Source of the DNA: Anticarsia gemmatalis
Taxonomy: Eukaryota > Arthropoda > Insecta > Lepidoptera > Erebidae
Direction: 5' to 3'
Length of the DNA stretch: 64,000 bases
NCBI RefSeq assembly: GCF_050436995.1
Contig: NC_134765.1
Location: 4,429,501 to 4,493,500, forward strand
Positions 1 to 14,200 of this stretch are shown here, in pieces; within the stretch, counting starts at the first letter, position 1; each line of letters begins with the position of its first letter. A program made the position numbers and the translations under genes. The notes beneath the pieces are model-generated. The model did no database searches. It was not told where the DNA came from and saw only the letters and a list, made by a program, of their open reading frames with translations.

Positions 1-3000
1 ACACAGTCTTTATGTCAACTTCCAACTTATATAACTTTTAACCCGACGTAAACGAAACAATTGTTTAAACAAACATGGCGTCTTATCTGTCAACAGTAAT
101 TATGAACAAGTTTCGGTAAAATAACCTCTATGGTTAACTAACGGTTAGTTAATGAGTGCGTTATCTGTGGCTTGTGTATTAGTCAATAGTTAAAGTTAAA
201 TAACCATGTTGTAGATAGTTTGGAGAAGGTTTACTTTTGGAATAGGAAAAATAGTTAGAAAAATACTATTTACCTATTTAACTAGCCCTTAAGGCCTTAT
301 TAAGTGCAAAAATATGTATAAAAAGTAGTTTCTTATTTACGATTACTCCATATTGATGTAAATTCTAACTTAAACTCAACAGTATTTAGATCATCGCCTT
401 CGAATTTTACTTAGAAAAACTCCCAAACAAAGTTCTATTTTCTAATTTCATACAGAAATTTAGTCTATGAAATACACTATGAAAATATTTATACGAAAAT
501 ATTTTTTTACACATCATCATTGGCCCGGGTCCTACTATCACATATGATTAGGGATATCGCAAGACTCAAAAAAAATTCTAAGTAAATGAAGCTACCAATA
601 AAATCCCACATTTCCTTACAAACTACGAACTCAATATCAAGAACTACACAAAACACAGCTAAATGAAAAATAATCAAACAAATATTCGCAGTTTTTCCTT
701 AGAAACTCGTATAGACATTGAACACATGAACTTCTATATAGAGTTCACAATAACACACATCTTTTGATGTTAAAACAGCTGGATTAAGTAAACAATTCGC
801 AAAAAGTGTGTTTTTCTGCTATTGTTTAAGTCTACACTCACAATTGAACACTCAAACGTGTCTCAGGTTTAAGGACTTAATGTCGTACTATGACTTTAAC
901 TATTTTTTTTTTTAATGCTACACAAATTTGAGTGAGATATTAGTATTGCATAGATAATTTTTATTTGACGGTCAATTTATTGCAGTGGGTCATTTTATAC
1001 ATTGTAGACATAAAATACAACGAGCAACGTAAACCAAAGATTAGGTAGAGGAAACTATTTACGAAACATATTTGATTATTTTCGTGTAATATCAAGATAT
1101 TGCACAAGGATTAAAACAATCGTGCAATTTTCACCTTGTTTTTTTAAAGTTCTCGTTCTATATATTTCCTCAGAAATTGAATTCATAAAACCAGATACAG
1201 CTAGCACAGTCTGGCTATTATATCAAATTGTTATTCCAATATAATAAATAGAAATAATAAAAATGTGTTAATTTTCCGTCTCAAGATATTAAGTTTTATA
1301 CAAAAAAAGAGTAAAGCAATAAACTTGACACTTAGAGTAAACTATCATGTGGTACTGGAGCCTAAACTAGGGAAATATCGTTTCTAAATGCCAATAAATT
1401 ATTTCTGAATCACAACCCTAACACAGGAACTACCGATCTTCTAAATATAGTTCAAAAGATTTGCTGAACTACAAAGATTTAGGTCGATATTGTTTACCGC
1501 ACTTCGCGAACTGTCGGCGTTGAAAACAAGCTTTACTTTTTATTTTTTATTCAAATTTTGTTCCGTTTTGTTGACAGAATGCTGTTTGACAGTTGTTGAC
1601 AGCCAGTAGCTTGTTTGTTTGCTTTTTTTGGTTATAATCGTGAGAGGTATTTTTTAAGAAACAAATGAGACAAGTTTGCAGTTTTTGTCATTGTTCAAAT
1701 TATTAATTTTAAGTCACCATATCCTTTTGGCTTCATAACAATTGTTAAGTATCGTGTTTGTAAAGCATTGGAGCTGTTGGTACAGAAATTCATTTAATCA
1801 AAGATCTTAATTTAAAAAATAGGCTTTTTACCGTGTTTTGGCACAAGTTACTAATTTGATAGAAAGGCTAGACATATCAAACTCTAGCTAGTGATCCATT
1901 GCTCAGTCAGAAGTTTTATGTAGGTGTGTACGTGACGATACGTTTCTTGTATAAATATCCTTTCATTTGTTTACGTTATGAATTACTATATACTATCAAT
2001 AGTATATTAATCATCTACGCAAAATATTAGACATTAGTCACTGAAGCAACATTTTGTTTATCCACATGGGCGCAGTTCAAAGTAATTTTCAAGAGTTTAA
2101 TTCTAAGAAAACTGCTACAAATATTATTTAAACTGCCACTCGTAACGTCGTAGTATATACGTATAATCACGCCTCTTATATACTTATAGAGTAAGCAGCT
2201 ACAGTTATCGATTGCTTGATCTTTTTTTCAAATGCCTTAGTAATTTTTTTTTTCAGTTTAGTAAATTAAGTTCCTGAAAGTATTACTTGCGTGTTTAGGG
2301 GCTGGTAGAAGTAGAAAAATAACTGATAAGAATAAAAAATCACAGTAAACAAAAGTTCAGTTTTATGTATGTATTATTAAACATCACTTGAAGAAAAACT
2401 TAATGCGTGGAAAGTTTTTTCATAATCCAGATAGGCATGGATTTTTTGCAAAGAAGGTAGGTACTATGCACAATGTGCTTAATAATATTGAAGAATGAGA
2501 AATAATACAATATTGAAGTTCTTAAAATAAAGACTAAAGTTATGGATTTTTCCATAATTAAGATACAAATGGTATTTTTCCATAGTGTCCAGTGTATGAT
2601 TACTATCGATAAGGAAGTTCAAGTAAATTGCTTAACAAACAGTTTCGAACTAGTTGTCGTTCCTTTTATAGTGAAATATAATTCTATGTAACTAATACAA
2701 TGTTCTACTGTTATATTATTTATATGAATAGCAATTGCAGCACTCATTAGAGTTAATTTGACAGTTCGAAATGCAGTAGAATGTACTTTTGTCTTATTGT
2801 TGATAAGACATTTTCTAAGTTCAATTAATAGTGTTATTCGTAAAATATGACTTTCCTCCCTTTTTGTCAGGTTTCTGGAGTCTTTCGCAGTTTTTGGTTT
2901 TCCCTCACGTGTTTTGACTGCTGAGCAAAGGTATTATTCGATGCAACCTTACTATCCTATCAAACTATCGCATACTGTTTCTTCTGCGATATACTTAAAC

Positions 3001-6000
3001 AATGACTTTTGACTTTCAAGCCATTAGTGCGAGTCTAGTACGACATTTTAGAAACTATTATATATCTGTCATAGGAACTTTGTCTGCCTATATAGATAAA
3101 TTTTGTCATTTGACTAGGTTCCACAATATTGTATAAAAAAATCTCATTTAAAATTATTCATAAAACCGTTACAAAGTTACACAAATAACTTGTTATGTTA
3201 TAAATATCAGCATTCTTGTATATTGACCGTATAATGTGTATATTATACGTATTATTAGAAATATATCTATAGTAACACTCATCGTTCGTGGAACAAGTTG
3301 CCATGAATGATTCCATTCAAACAGTTTATTCTTGTTAATGTATGGTACTTGAATATAGATGTTAATAATAATTTATGTAGATGTATGTATAGAGTATGAG
3401 TACGGTAATGCTATATTTAATCGGTGTCTATGTAACACGTGCATATGTGTAAAACAACCTAAGCGAATATATATATTTATTATCCTCCATAGAATTCAAA
3501 AGAAAAATTGGAAAAACCTTTTGGAAAGGTATTTCCAACGACACTTATTTATTATTTACTTCTACTGTTTTCATGTAATTACTTTAAAAATAAAAATCTA
3601 AAACCAAAGATTAATTCAAAAGCATTGACCATTACCAAAATCACATTAATCGTCAATCACGTGCCTAGTATTAGTCTCCTTAAATATTGCTTATTTAATC
3701 CATTACTGTCTTATTAGGCACGTGTCACCTCCCGAAATAAGAGAAGGGCCCATACAAATTTACTTCTTACAAAGTTAAATTGCCTATAATCTCTCAACAA
3801 CGAAGTAAGATAACATCCCATAATATTTTATCAAACACAGAACCTCCACTGTTTCTTGTAACAAATTTTTAAGTTCAAATTTAAAACTATAGTGTGTCCC
3901 AATACCGTGTTATCGGGACGTAAACGGTGGTACGTAGTGTGACAATCAATTTTGTTGAAGACGAGACGATTCCAAATATAGCAGAAGTGACCTAAAACTT
4001 TTGATTTTTAATTTTAACATTAGGTGCGCTTTAATTTTACCTATCTATACATTATTTTAGTCAACATGTGCACATTTATTTAAAGCATTATATTATAAAT
4101 ATGTGTATATATAATTCGGTTTATATTTGCGAGTTCAGGTTTCAACTGTTTGCATCGTAAAATAGACAACAAATAGCTGAAAATTACTTTTGATCGAGCC
4201 ATATGATGATAGTCACGTTATTTTAAATAAGATGTATCATGATAACGACACCGCACAGAAAAGCTAAATTAAGAATAAGTGAAACTGTCAGCTCCATTCC
4301 TCAGAAACTAACAGGCAATAGAAAAATCGATAATAAATAGATTTAACCTCACTTTTCCTAACCAGCACATTTACAACAAACAAACCACTAAAACCACTTT
4401 CGCATGCAATAAAACATACACAATGTCCTTAGAATTAGCTGACGTCCCGCCGTTTCTAAGATATATGGTCACATAACTCTACCGTCGTTGTCACTGCGTC
4501 GTCGGTGGCCCGTAGACGCGGAACAAATCATATGGTTTAAAGTACGTATGAAAAATCGATCTGCACTTTGCCACTATCGGTAGGTTAAGTGAAGTTGTGA
4601 AGGGTTAGATGCGGTTGTTTGTGGGGAACAGAAAATATTTATGTAGGTACAGCAAATTAAAAGAACTTTGCGAAAGCAAAAGCAATGCTGTCCATTTAAT
4701 AAGTGGAAAAAAAATGCTGTGTAGCTTAAAAATGTAAATGGATTGAATATTGGCAACATATTTTTTTCTTGGTTTTTTAATTTGATAGAAAAAATGTAAC
4801 AGTAGTTAAGATGAAAATAGAAAAATTTTCATCTTCACTACTGGATAAATTCCTTGTATTTGGTCACGGAATTCAAGACCCCAAAAGTACTTAACAGTTT
4901 ACGAAAAACACAATATAAAATTCATAATGTATTCGACAAACGTAGTACTCATAAAATTCAAAAGCCCAACTTCTAACTACGTTCAAATACCGCATCCAAT
5001 CTAATTCTCACATGGGTACATAATACTAACTTTCGTCTCCATTATTTAGGCATTTGTAACCGTCACCGATACAATACTGCTGATTGGCCCTTCGACTTAA
5101 GACAGAAACAACTACCAGCATAACTTGACCTCTGACATCAAGAACAACAGAACGAAACTGTCGAACATTTATCATATCCATACGGATCTTGAAATTTTGG
5201 TCACATGACTTTCCTACTAAATATAACCAGTGTTACTTGAGCTCTAGTGTCCAGAACGTTGTAGAATTTTTTGTTAGGTTTGTGGTTAGTTTAGAGGTCT
5301 TTAATAATGGATGGTTCAACATTAATATTTATTAGGAGAAAGCCTATTTCGTGGGCTTTGTTTGTTTAATTTTTTGTACGGCATCTTAACTAGTTGTAAT
5401 AGTACGTTGATTGGAAGGCAATTAGCTACTGAATGAAGGAATTCCTACGTGTCTTTGAAATGAAGGCATTTGTTTGTGTGCATTTTGATTAGGTTTTTAC
5501 TCTAGATTGTAAAATAACTACACGTCTGATTCTCGAATTAGATGGACGTGTTAGACTTGTTTTATGTTCTTATTGACTTGGTTATAGGTTTTATGTAACA
5601 AAATACGTGATGAACAAATAAAAATCTAAACTCCTGGCATTTTTTTAAATCGGGGTTTCGTATAGTCTAGGTATCGGTATGGTACTCGAAAAACAATGAC
5701 TTAGTTACGATTTTTTTGTTGATAGTAGGTACAAAATCGGATTCATTGCCAATCCGGTGAGTAGCTAATCTAGCTTTCGATAATGTAATGAGTTAAAATG
5801 CTCTTAATGCATAAATATTAGGCAATACAAAAATTTAATAATTAAAGCAATACAATTTTTTTAAAAGGTTTATACATTATAAATAGAATTCACTTATTTT
5901 TTTTTAAATTTAAGACGTTATAAAGCTAAAAATATTTTTCTCAATACTCGGAAGTTACGTAATTACTCCCATTGAAAGTTAATCAAGGGGAAAGCTAATA

Positions 6001-7113
6001 GAATTTTTATGGTCACAGAACTGTGTTTATTACTTTGCTTCTTTATGGGAAAACAATGGGAAACTGCTATATAACCGTATAATGTTGCCCACGCTTATCC
6101 CAAAATTGGGCAAAACTCGTATCTCACGATAGATGGTAGACTATTTATTTTTGTGCATAATTTATGATGCAATTTGAATAACAATTTGTTTTTGTGAAGG
6201 GTTTAATTTATTTTATGGTGAATGTAAAATGGTCTGCTGGTTTTGTAGTAGCGGGTGTGAATGTAGAGCAGATAATATACTTTCTTTGTTTAATGTTGAG
6301 TAAGTGAGTACGTGTCTCGTCTAGTTCCACTTATTAGGACAATTTTCAAAGGAATTCCTTGTATCTTTATTGGACCGGTACATAATAATAATTATCTTAT
6401 CCACATAACATAAATAATCTATAGTATATTATTAAAGAAGTTAGTACTAAGTATATTCATAAATAGCCCGTTATTTACGACATCATCATCATCATCATCA
6501 TCTCAGCCGGGAATCGTCCACTGCTGGACAAAGGCCTCCCCCATCGAGTGCCAATAGGACCGATCCTGGGCCGCCCTCATCCATCGGACTCCGGCAACCC
6601 TTACCAGGTCGTCGGACATTACATTACATTTACGACATAGTTGATTAAAATTTTGTAAAATCCTGTAAAATTGTCAGCATGCCCTGCAGAGAAAAATGTT
6701 CCTTCTTTAAAAATCTCTTCTATAAAAAGCTTAAGAAATAATCTTTCTAAGCAATTAAAGGATTATTTTTTAATCTTAAAAGCCACGACCCAACGCAAGC
6801 GTTTTATTCGCTATTTCATTTCGGACGAGTAACGAGTCCTTAGTTATCCTGACTTGCTCGATTTTTCTTTTATTCAAGAAATTTTCAAATATATTAATAT
6901 GTTTAAACATTTACATTTAATTAAACTATAGAACATGCATCGTCTAAACTGTTAGTCAAATTTAAACTTGGTAAGGTAACGGGGACATGACGATGATATA
7001 ATAGCCTACATTTCTTACTAAAATATTGGTTGAAGGATACCAAACTTGAAGATAATTCAAAGCAGTATCTTGAACAAGATTGTCTGAACTAATTGTTTGT
7101 TTGTTTGTTATAG
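1..7113. other. Non-coding, AT-rich stretch upstream of the first visible exon
   Basis: No coding exon can be supported here. The only clear feature is the RTE-type retrotransposon tail near 6.5 kb. Because position 7114 is preceded by a splice acceptor (pyrimidine-rich tract then TAG), at least the right part of this stretch is intron of the cv-c homolog. The missing upstream exon must end with one base of an incomplete codon. A slightly GC-richer patch at about 4438-4520 could be exonic or regulatory, but it shows no open frame with convincing splice sites. A short sequence at 3718-3755 (cacctcccgaaataagagaa) resembles a common moth repeat also seen near 39.2 kb. Confidence 0.6.
6484..6627 (-). 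mobile_element. 5'-truncated RTE-type non-LTR retrotransposon, 3' end only
   Basis: Read on the minus strand, this encodes the very end of a reverse-transcriptase ORF. A run of arginine- and tryptophan-rich sequence (VRWMRAAQDRSYW, then GEAFVQQWT) leads to a stop, followed by a (GAT)n tail. This ending with a GAT microsatellite is familiar from insect RTE-clade elements. The fragment is flanked on both sides by the same 11 bases, ATTTACGACAT (6473-6483 and 6628-6638). It is therefore a genuine target-primed insertion that was truncated at its 5' end, not a random remnant. Only about 140 bp survive and it cannot be active. Confidence 0.8.
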
Positions 7114-7185
7114 AGATCGAAGCGGCGGAAGCGTGCAAATGGCTCCGGGCAGCCGGCTTCCCGCAATATGCGCAGATGTACGAAG
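7114..7185 (+). CDS. cv-c: cv-c homolog, exon encoding first half of the SAM domain
   Basis: This 72-nt internal exon starts after ...ttatag and ends at gtaagc. It contributes two bases to a split codon, then 23 residues starting IEAAEACKWLRAAGFPQYAQ, then one base (G). The protein closely follows the SAM domain of vertebrate DLC1, whose matching stretch reads EACDWLRATGFPQYAQLYE. In this family the SAM domain binds partner proteins and regulates the RhoGAP activity downstream. The trailing G joins AC at 35633 to give Asp, restoring the family motif YED/LxFPID across a 28.4-kb intron. The upstream exon carrying the start codon is not recognised. An acceptor two bases further on (7116) is possible but would break the phase less favourably. 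Confidence 0.92.
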
Positions 7186-7299
7186 GTAAGCTGTTATGTT
7201 TGTTTATCATTAATATTGTTGATGTGGAGTAACGCGTCTCTTCACAAAATGAGAAATGTGTGACGACTACGGTACAATTTCATGCTAGTACTATGACGG

Positions 7300-7520
7300 C
7301 TATATGGTGGAGTTGTTAAGAAGATCGCTTTGCCATTGCGTCGGGAGGCATTGGGTTTGATTCCCATATGTATATTTTCGACACAATTGGTGGTTTAGGA
7401 TCTGTTAATCTTCTTAATAAACGCTTTAGGGATTGCATTGATGAGACAACATACACTCCCATACGTCGTCATATTATTTGACTTGGAACACCCTGTTAGG
7501 TACAACTTACGAGTGGATAG
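7300..7520 (+). mobile_element. Degraded tRNA-derived SINE-like remnant
   Basis: A box-B-like sequence, GGTTTGATTCCC (about 7354-7365), is preceded by a degenerate tRNA-like head. A body resembling other moth SINEs follows. One base in box B departs from the consensus GGTTCGATTCC. No target duplication was found, so boundaries are approximate and the call is tentative. Confidence 0.4.
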
Positions 7521-8036
7521 ATGATTTAGAATACACATCCTTAAACCTACAATAGAATAACACAACTTTTTGCATTACTTAGGGCCTAGTACTCTATATA
7601 CTCATATAATACACACTTTATTAACTGTTCAACAACAGCATAACAAAACACAACAATCATTAATAAAGTCATAATTCCAACAACTGCGCACGCAATATTA
7701 ATCTAACAACATTAAATAACTTTCATACTATAGTCATACAACTTTGTAGAGAGCCTTGGATGTAAGGATAACAGCTGGCTAAGCAACATATCATTTAGAA
7801 TTCACCACATCATTTACTAGCAGGCGTATGCAACTGACAGTAAGTGTTTGCTACAGCTATTTTGGAAAAATATACACATAAAATTTTAATCGAGATAGAA
7901 ATCAAAATGCTGACACTTATAATACTCAGTGAATGATATGATAGACTATGAGAACAAAAATAACTATACAAAAACAACATGTCTGAGTTTGAGTGTGAGG
8001 AAAAAGATTAGGAAGACTGACTCCACTACTATATAA

Positions 8037-8282
8037 TACTAGCTGACCCGCGCAACTTCGCTTGCGTCACATAACAGAGAATGGGTCAAAATTTTGCCCG
8101 TTTTTGTAACAATTTTTATTGCCATTCTGCTCCTATTGGTCGTAGCGTGATGATATATAGCCTTCCTCGATAAATGGACTATCAAACACTGAAAGAATTT
8201 TTCAAATCAGACCAGTAGATCCTGAGATTAGCGCGTTCAAACAAACAAACAAACCCTTGAGCTTTATAATATTAGTATAGAT
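8037..8282 (+). repeat. ctagctgaccc...tagtatagat interspersed element, copy A
   Basis: This is one of four copies in this window of the same roughly 240-265-bp non-coding repeat (others at 24202, 31585 and 51549). It starts tactagctgacccgcgcaac and ends with a TTTG-type microsatellite (here acaaacaaac) followed by gctttataatattagtatagat. It has no ORF. I recognise the family as very common in Lepidoptera and believe it corresponds to non-autonomous Lep1-type (Helitron-like) elements. The class assignment is from memory and not proven here. Confidence 0.75.
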
Positions 8283-11200
8283 GGGCTTGTATGTATGTAG
8301 AGAGAGAAAATAGAGATAGCACCAAGTTGTCGGACTATAATTATACATAAATGAAAAGCTAGGGTTACCAAGAACTACGCCCTATTAAGGACAGACCCGG
8401 AATAAACTCCCGACCTGTCCCAATGAATACATTAATCATACTTACTAGTCAATGCGAAGTTTGTCCCACATTTTGTTAATACAGGATGATTTCAAATATT
8501 GCTATGCAAATGGGATTATATTTTGCGATGGATGAATGTTAATGAGTTGTTAAGATTGTTTGAGTTTGTTATGGAATAGGCTGTTTTATTATCAGTCAAA
8601 TCTGCTACTCCATATAAAATGTCAATAACTTTTTTGTATGGAAACACTCTTCTCTCTTACATATGTCATCACTCTTATTCCGATCTGTGAAGTTAGTTGG
8701 CCATAAGCTCGCTCCTTATTATATGGGACTAATTTGTTGATTGCGAAACATGGTTATATTTTATATACCTCTGTGTAAAGCAATGTTAAAGGCGTGATAT
8801 TATGTATGTAGACTCTAGTTTCATTTCACTGTAAAAATAACTATTACTTAAGTCTTAATGATGTCTAGAATATTATACAGAAAGATATAAAATATAAAAC
8901 TGAAACTGAAAACGTGAGAAATATCAAGAAAATATTGAAGCAAAATGAAACGTTTATCAAAAGCAATAAGAATCCAATCTATTTCTAAGTCAGTGCAAGT
9001 ATTATTTTATTTTAAAATATTTTTTTCAGAGATAAAAGAAAATTGCGTATTATATTTCTTTTATATAACACAGTTGATTAGTTTCACAAAGAACAGTATC
9101 TATGTCTTTGCTTTTGTTTACATTTTATAAAATAAAACTGCAGTATTGAAGAATAATATAATTTTCGTCTTGCAACACTGATTCGATGTACCCTCACCTG
9201 AGTTTTTGTTTCTGATTTATAGTGGTTTTTGCAGTGCTCGGCAAACTAGAGTTTGTGAATGTCATAAATTTCTTATTTCTGCTGTCAGCTTATCTAGCAG
9301 TTTCACCACTCCTGGATAAGTATCATTTAGCTTATCAGAAGGAATTATGACATTAATTAAAAAACTTAAATTAAGACTTTATTTTGCAAATTGGCTGTCT
9401 GAGATTTATTCATAAGTTGTGAGACAGACCCTCAAAATTGGCACGTTAAGTCGATTTACAATTCTAGCAATGAGCGTATTATCTTTGAAATTCAAAAATA
9501 TTAAATATTCAAATGTTACACGCTGTATAAGTCAGCCATTTAAAAGCTCAGCTGGCCAGATGAAGCTAAATCCCACTCAATTGATCGCTATTCTTACATT
9601 TATTAATGAACGAATTATATGGATGCTCCTCATTTTTTAGTAATATAAGATTTTTTTAAATGAGTTATGCTATAGTTATTAGGAGATAGTCGAACTAAAA
9701 AATAACGATCTTTTTTTTAAATCTAGATGTACACGTAATATTGGAACGTTAAATTGTGTAACGCAACGGATCTTAAACACGATTGAATATTAAAACTTTT
9801 CTTGTTTACCCGACTGTGTATTATCATTTTTTCTTTTAAATTCTCGTTATCGATCATGCGTATAAACTTACCTGTTGGAACTCCAATATCTCTTACATTT
9901 TCATGTATGAAAAAACCTTTTGAAAAACCCGAAGACAAATAATTAAAAGTGATTATAAAATTCCAGATTTCAATCTATGACTAATTAACAGAAAACCTAG
10001 AACAAAACATATGTCTAGACAAAATGTAAAAAGGTAGAATGTGTTAAAGTTTTTCCTTTATCTCAATTTGTGACTTTTGAGTCATTCTTGTCTACAGTTA
10101 TCCGGTTATACTACAAACTAGTCTTTATATAAAAGTTAAAACAAGGTGTTAGATTTTCCTCGTATTAGTCACGATGCAAATGTATTATGTATCATAGCTA
10201 CAGACTGTATTACGAGTAGATAAATAATTAGACATTACGAAATTATGCAGTAAGTCCGATTTTCTTTTGCCACAAATAGCTTTTATTAGTGGACTTATTT
10301 TGATATATTTTAATGAATAATAATAATAAACACTTAATTGAGTAGTTAACAGTACGATAATCGTAAAATTAGGCGATCGTGGTTACCAAAAACACATTTA
10401 ATAAGATGCATTCCATCATAAGGATAAATTCTTCGGCATTTCTTATCCTGTCTATACCTTGCAACAGTTTGAATGTCCATATTTGAATACTCATAGCGCT
10501 CAGACAATAGCACACAGTAGCTTGCAAACCATCACTGAAATTAAACTAGAACTACCTTTGAGACAGTCAAGTTATTAGTATATTAGTAATTTGTTAATAA
10601 ACTTTACAATATAAAAAACACATTTAGTTCATAATTCTAAATGAAAGTATACAGATCAAAAAGTCAACCTACTGAACTATTATGAACCCCGAAACATTAA
10701 TTTACCCGGTATCAAAATGCATTTAGTTTCAATATCTTGCGTACAAATGTATTTGATTACGTAGAAAAAATATGAATTTTAATGTTGAATTCTCAGTCAC
10801 ATCCTCTTTATGATAGCCATACTGACAATATAAAGTAAATTATCCTTTAATAGAACCAAAAGGACTAAACACAACTCTTATTGTGACGTAGAATTCCATT
10901 ATTGAATCACGGATGGAATCCATTCTCCAAATATGGATACAGACAGCTTTTTTATACAATATGGCCCTCGGGTGTATGAATAATTAAATTAGATGGACTT
11001 CAAAGGACAGTGACGTGATTTTTTATATTCAAATACGTTTTATTTGAACTGTGGTGGTAATTTTACTTTAGAATTTTAAACGGAACCTTTTTTTTCATTA
11101 GTATTTGGTTAAAAGTAGTGATGAGTATTTTTCAAACTAAGTATAGCTATCCTAATGGGCCGTGCACACTTGATACGTTATATAACAACGTTTTATAACA

Positions 11201-14200
11201 TCTACTCATACATTTGTAGTTTTATATAGCATGTTATCGTGTACCACCATGTGTACGCACCGCCAAATTTTCGGTATGCAAGTTGACAATATAAAGCTCT
11301 TATCATCAACAAAAAACATTATACACTTGCCATAATGACGCTTATGGCTGTACGAAAGCATACCTTTGCCAATCTGTTATCGATTCGGTATTCCAGGATT
11401 ACGTGCGGCACAGATTACAAAACAAAAAGTAATCCGAAACCCGAACCGTACATTTAAAAATGCATAAATCCTTAAAACACACGTTTCACTAATCACCGAC
11501 ATCCATTACTGTGTCAATATTTTTAAAAAGCGATAAATACCTTTTTACTTCTCTACCTGCAATATCCTTCAACCTTATGGCGTAAGTATTAAGGTTGAAA
11601 ATCGCCTGTGTTGTAATTTTATGACGAATTTTCAAGGTCTTTATCATAATCTCAGATAAGGCAATACATAAAAATGTAAACGAAAGAGCTCTGTTTACAT
11701 TTGAGTGCCATCTTTTGTGCCGACACTTTGTCGTGACGTCACTTTTGTGATAACATTCTAAGAAAAGGTGTGATTTTTCTTGAAAAGGAAAAGTGAATCA
11801 TAAATGTACTGAAAATTATGAGAAAACGGATTGTATGAAGGATTTCAAAGTGCTGTATTTTTATCGTTGATGTTGTGTGATAAGAGAGTAGTGAAGATGA
11901 TATGTAAGTAGAAGATACTAGAACTATTTTTAGGTATTTCTTTACATAATAATTATGTGTGTTAATGAGACACTTGTCTGCTCATGTTATAATATTATTG
12001 TTATTTAAACTATAAAATGTATGGTTTACTTATTATTTATGTAGTATTTTTTAAGTAATCTATATTTTTACAAGAACCCATTCTTTCTTTATTCTCATTT
12101 CTTACTACTTATGTTTTGGTTACCTTTTTGAAAGATATTCATTTCAACAATAAAACATTTTATTCTTGATCAGATTACAGACTGAACTATAAAATGATCT
12201 GGTTATTTCCCAAGCTAAAACTAAAATGTGAGTCTTAAGTTTTATTCAAATGTGCTGACCTTTCCTTAATTGTAAAGATCTGCTTGAATTAGTTATCTTT
12301 TCCTTATAAGAGTTTTTCCGTATATGACGAATCAATCGGACTTTTTGAACTTGCAACATTTATTTCTCAGTAAAAATAAAACGTGCTACAGTCTTTATTT
12401 AAATGTTTTACGGACATAAGGAAGGTATTAACCAAAATTTATTTTCGCAATTAATTTTATACTTATTAAAGTTCTGAGTGTGTGATAAAATAAACTGTAA
12501 CACGTAAGAAAGTAATGAAATAATACGTAAAAGGATTTTAATTAGTTTTTGGTGTAATTGTTTTTTATTATACTTGTTCTTTGCCACGTACTGTACCGGC
12601 GGCTCGAAATTATAAAGTTGGCAACAATGTATTTTTCTGGATTGTTTTTATTGGTTTGTGGTTTTGTTTACGCTTATTTCTTTTTTTTTCTTTTCTTTAG
12701 CTGATCGCACTACGATAAGAGTTTTTTTTAAGATACCTATGACAATCTATGATTACAGCTATATATAGATTATTCGATCCTGTTTTGTACAAAATATTTT
12801 TTTATACAATAGTGACTCAATATAAAAGCATTTCAACAGTTAAATAACTGATCCAAATATTTACAAAGGGCCCACAGCTGTAATTTAAAGGTAGGTACCA
12901 CAAAATAGACCTTTACAAAAAACCGATTCCGTTACACAAAGTACACTTTTATTGGGTCTATAAAAATTCTGGACCTTCATAATTTTCGTATTTGGCTTTT
13001 AAACTAGTTTTCGAACACAATGACCCAAAAAACATAACAATAAATACGACGGTCGTTCCAATGACATAATCTAAAGTTTTTTGCTAAAAAAAAATACTTT
13101 TTTTTGTGAAAGTCTACACCTACTAAATGCCCACAAACATTTAGTATGGTCAATATAAATGATCGTTTACGTCAGTCCAACCCAAACAAGATAACTGATT
13201 AGTCTTATCTATAACAGGTAGAATATTTCTAGAAAAATGACTAAATCCAAACCTAAAATGAACTCCACAAATTACAATAAGAATTCCTGTTTGACACTTA
13301 GTGACACCTACAAACTTACATCTACTGTCAAAACAAAACAATTTATGCAAATATGAATCTTAAATTTGTATAGTTAAGATTTATTTTAAATTTTTCAAAC
13401 AGCTAATTTAAATTTGTAACCGTATCAGGGTTGCCAATAGGGGGTCGGATCCTTGACAGAGCAAACTTATCTGTCAAAACTTTTTTTACGATTAGTTCAG
13501 GTAGTGGTTGTATGCAGTACGTGCCTTTGCCTCGTAACGGACAGTCCGTTCGGTAACTGTGACTTCGAAGTTCAAAATATGTTTTTATTTGTTTGTGTGA
13601 AATTACTAAACTGTTTTGTGTTTGTCAAAAATTATGTATGGTAAGTGATTGTCATGTTTTTTTGTATGCAAATATTGTTCTATAGTGTTAGATAAATTAC
13701 ATTGACATAAATTTTGGCTTAAGTTTGTTTATTATTGTTAAGTTAGATTTTTCTTGCCGCATTTTTACATAATATTCTACACCAAAACGTCTTTAGACTT
13801 ATATTAAGATTAGCTATTCTATGTTTAGAACAATTTTGACCTTTACAGTCCAGTACCTTTTTTCGGTTGAGTAGTTTTCAAATTGATCACTTACAGACAT
13901 ACCAACACTCAGCATAATATAAGTGGCGTATGTAATACGTGACCGTGGACACGACAAAACGTAAACGATATTTTACTGACAGTTACATATCTGTGACAAA
14001 AGTCATTTGTGTCACTTTATACTTACTTTTTTATCTTCGAAAGAGGTTTGAGTAACTTTTCCCTTACATAACAATTAGAACCATAGAGCTTTCCACAACG
14101 TTCTAGAAATAAAAATATCAATAAAATTAACAATAGGTAGTTTTTGTTGTTGTAATAATGAGACTAACTTTATACAAATTGATAATTTCTAATAGCGGGG

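Noticed and set aside
76..117. ATGGCGTCTTATCTG... as the missing SAM-isoform first exon
   Set aside because: Short frame with no consensus donor in the needed one-base phase; nothing ties it to exon 7114.
3359..3717. Overlapping plus-strand frames of 80 and 69 codons
   Set aside because: Low-complexity Ile/Leu/Tyr-rich translation typical of AT-rich non-coding DNA, with no conserved motif, no splice context and two overlapping frames.
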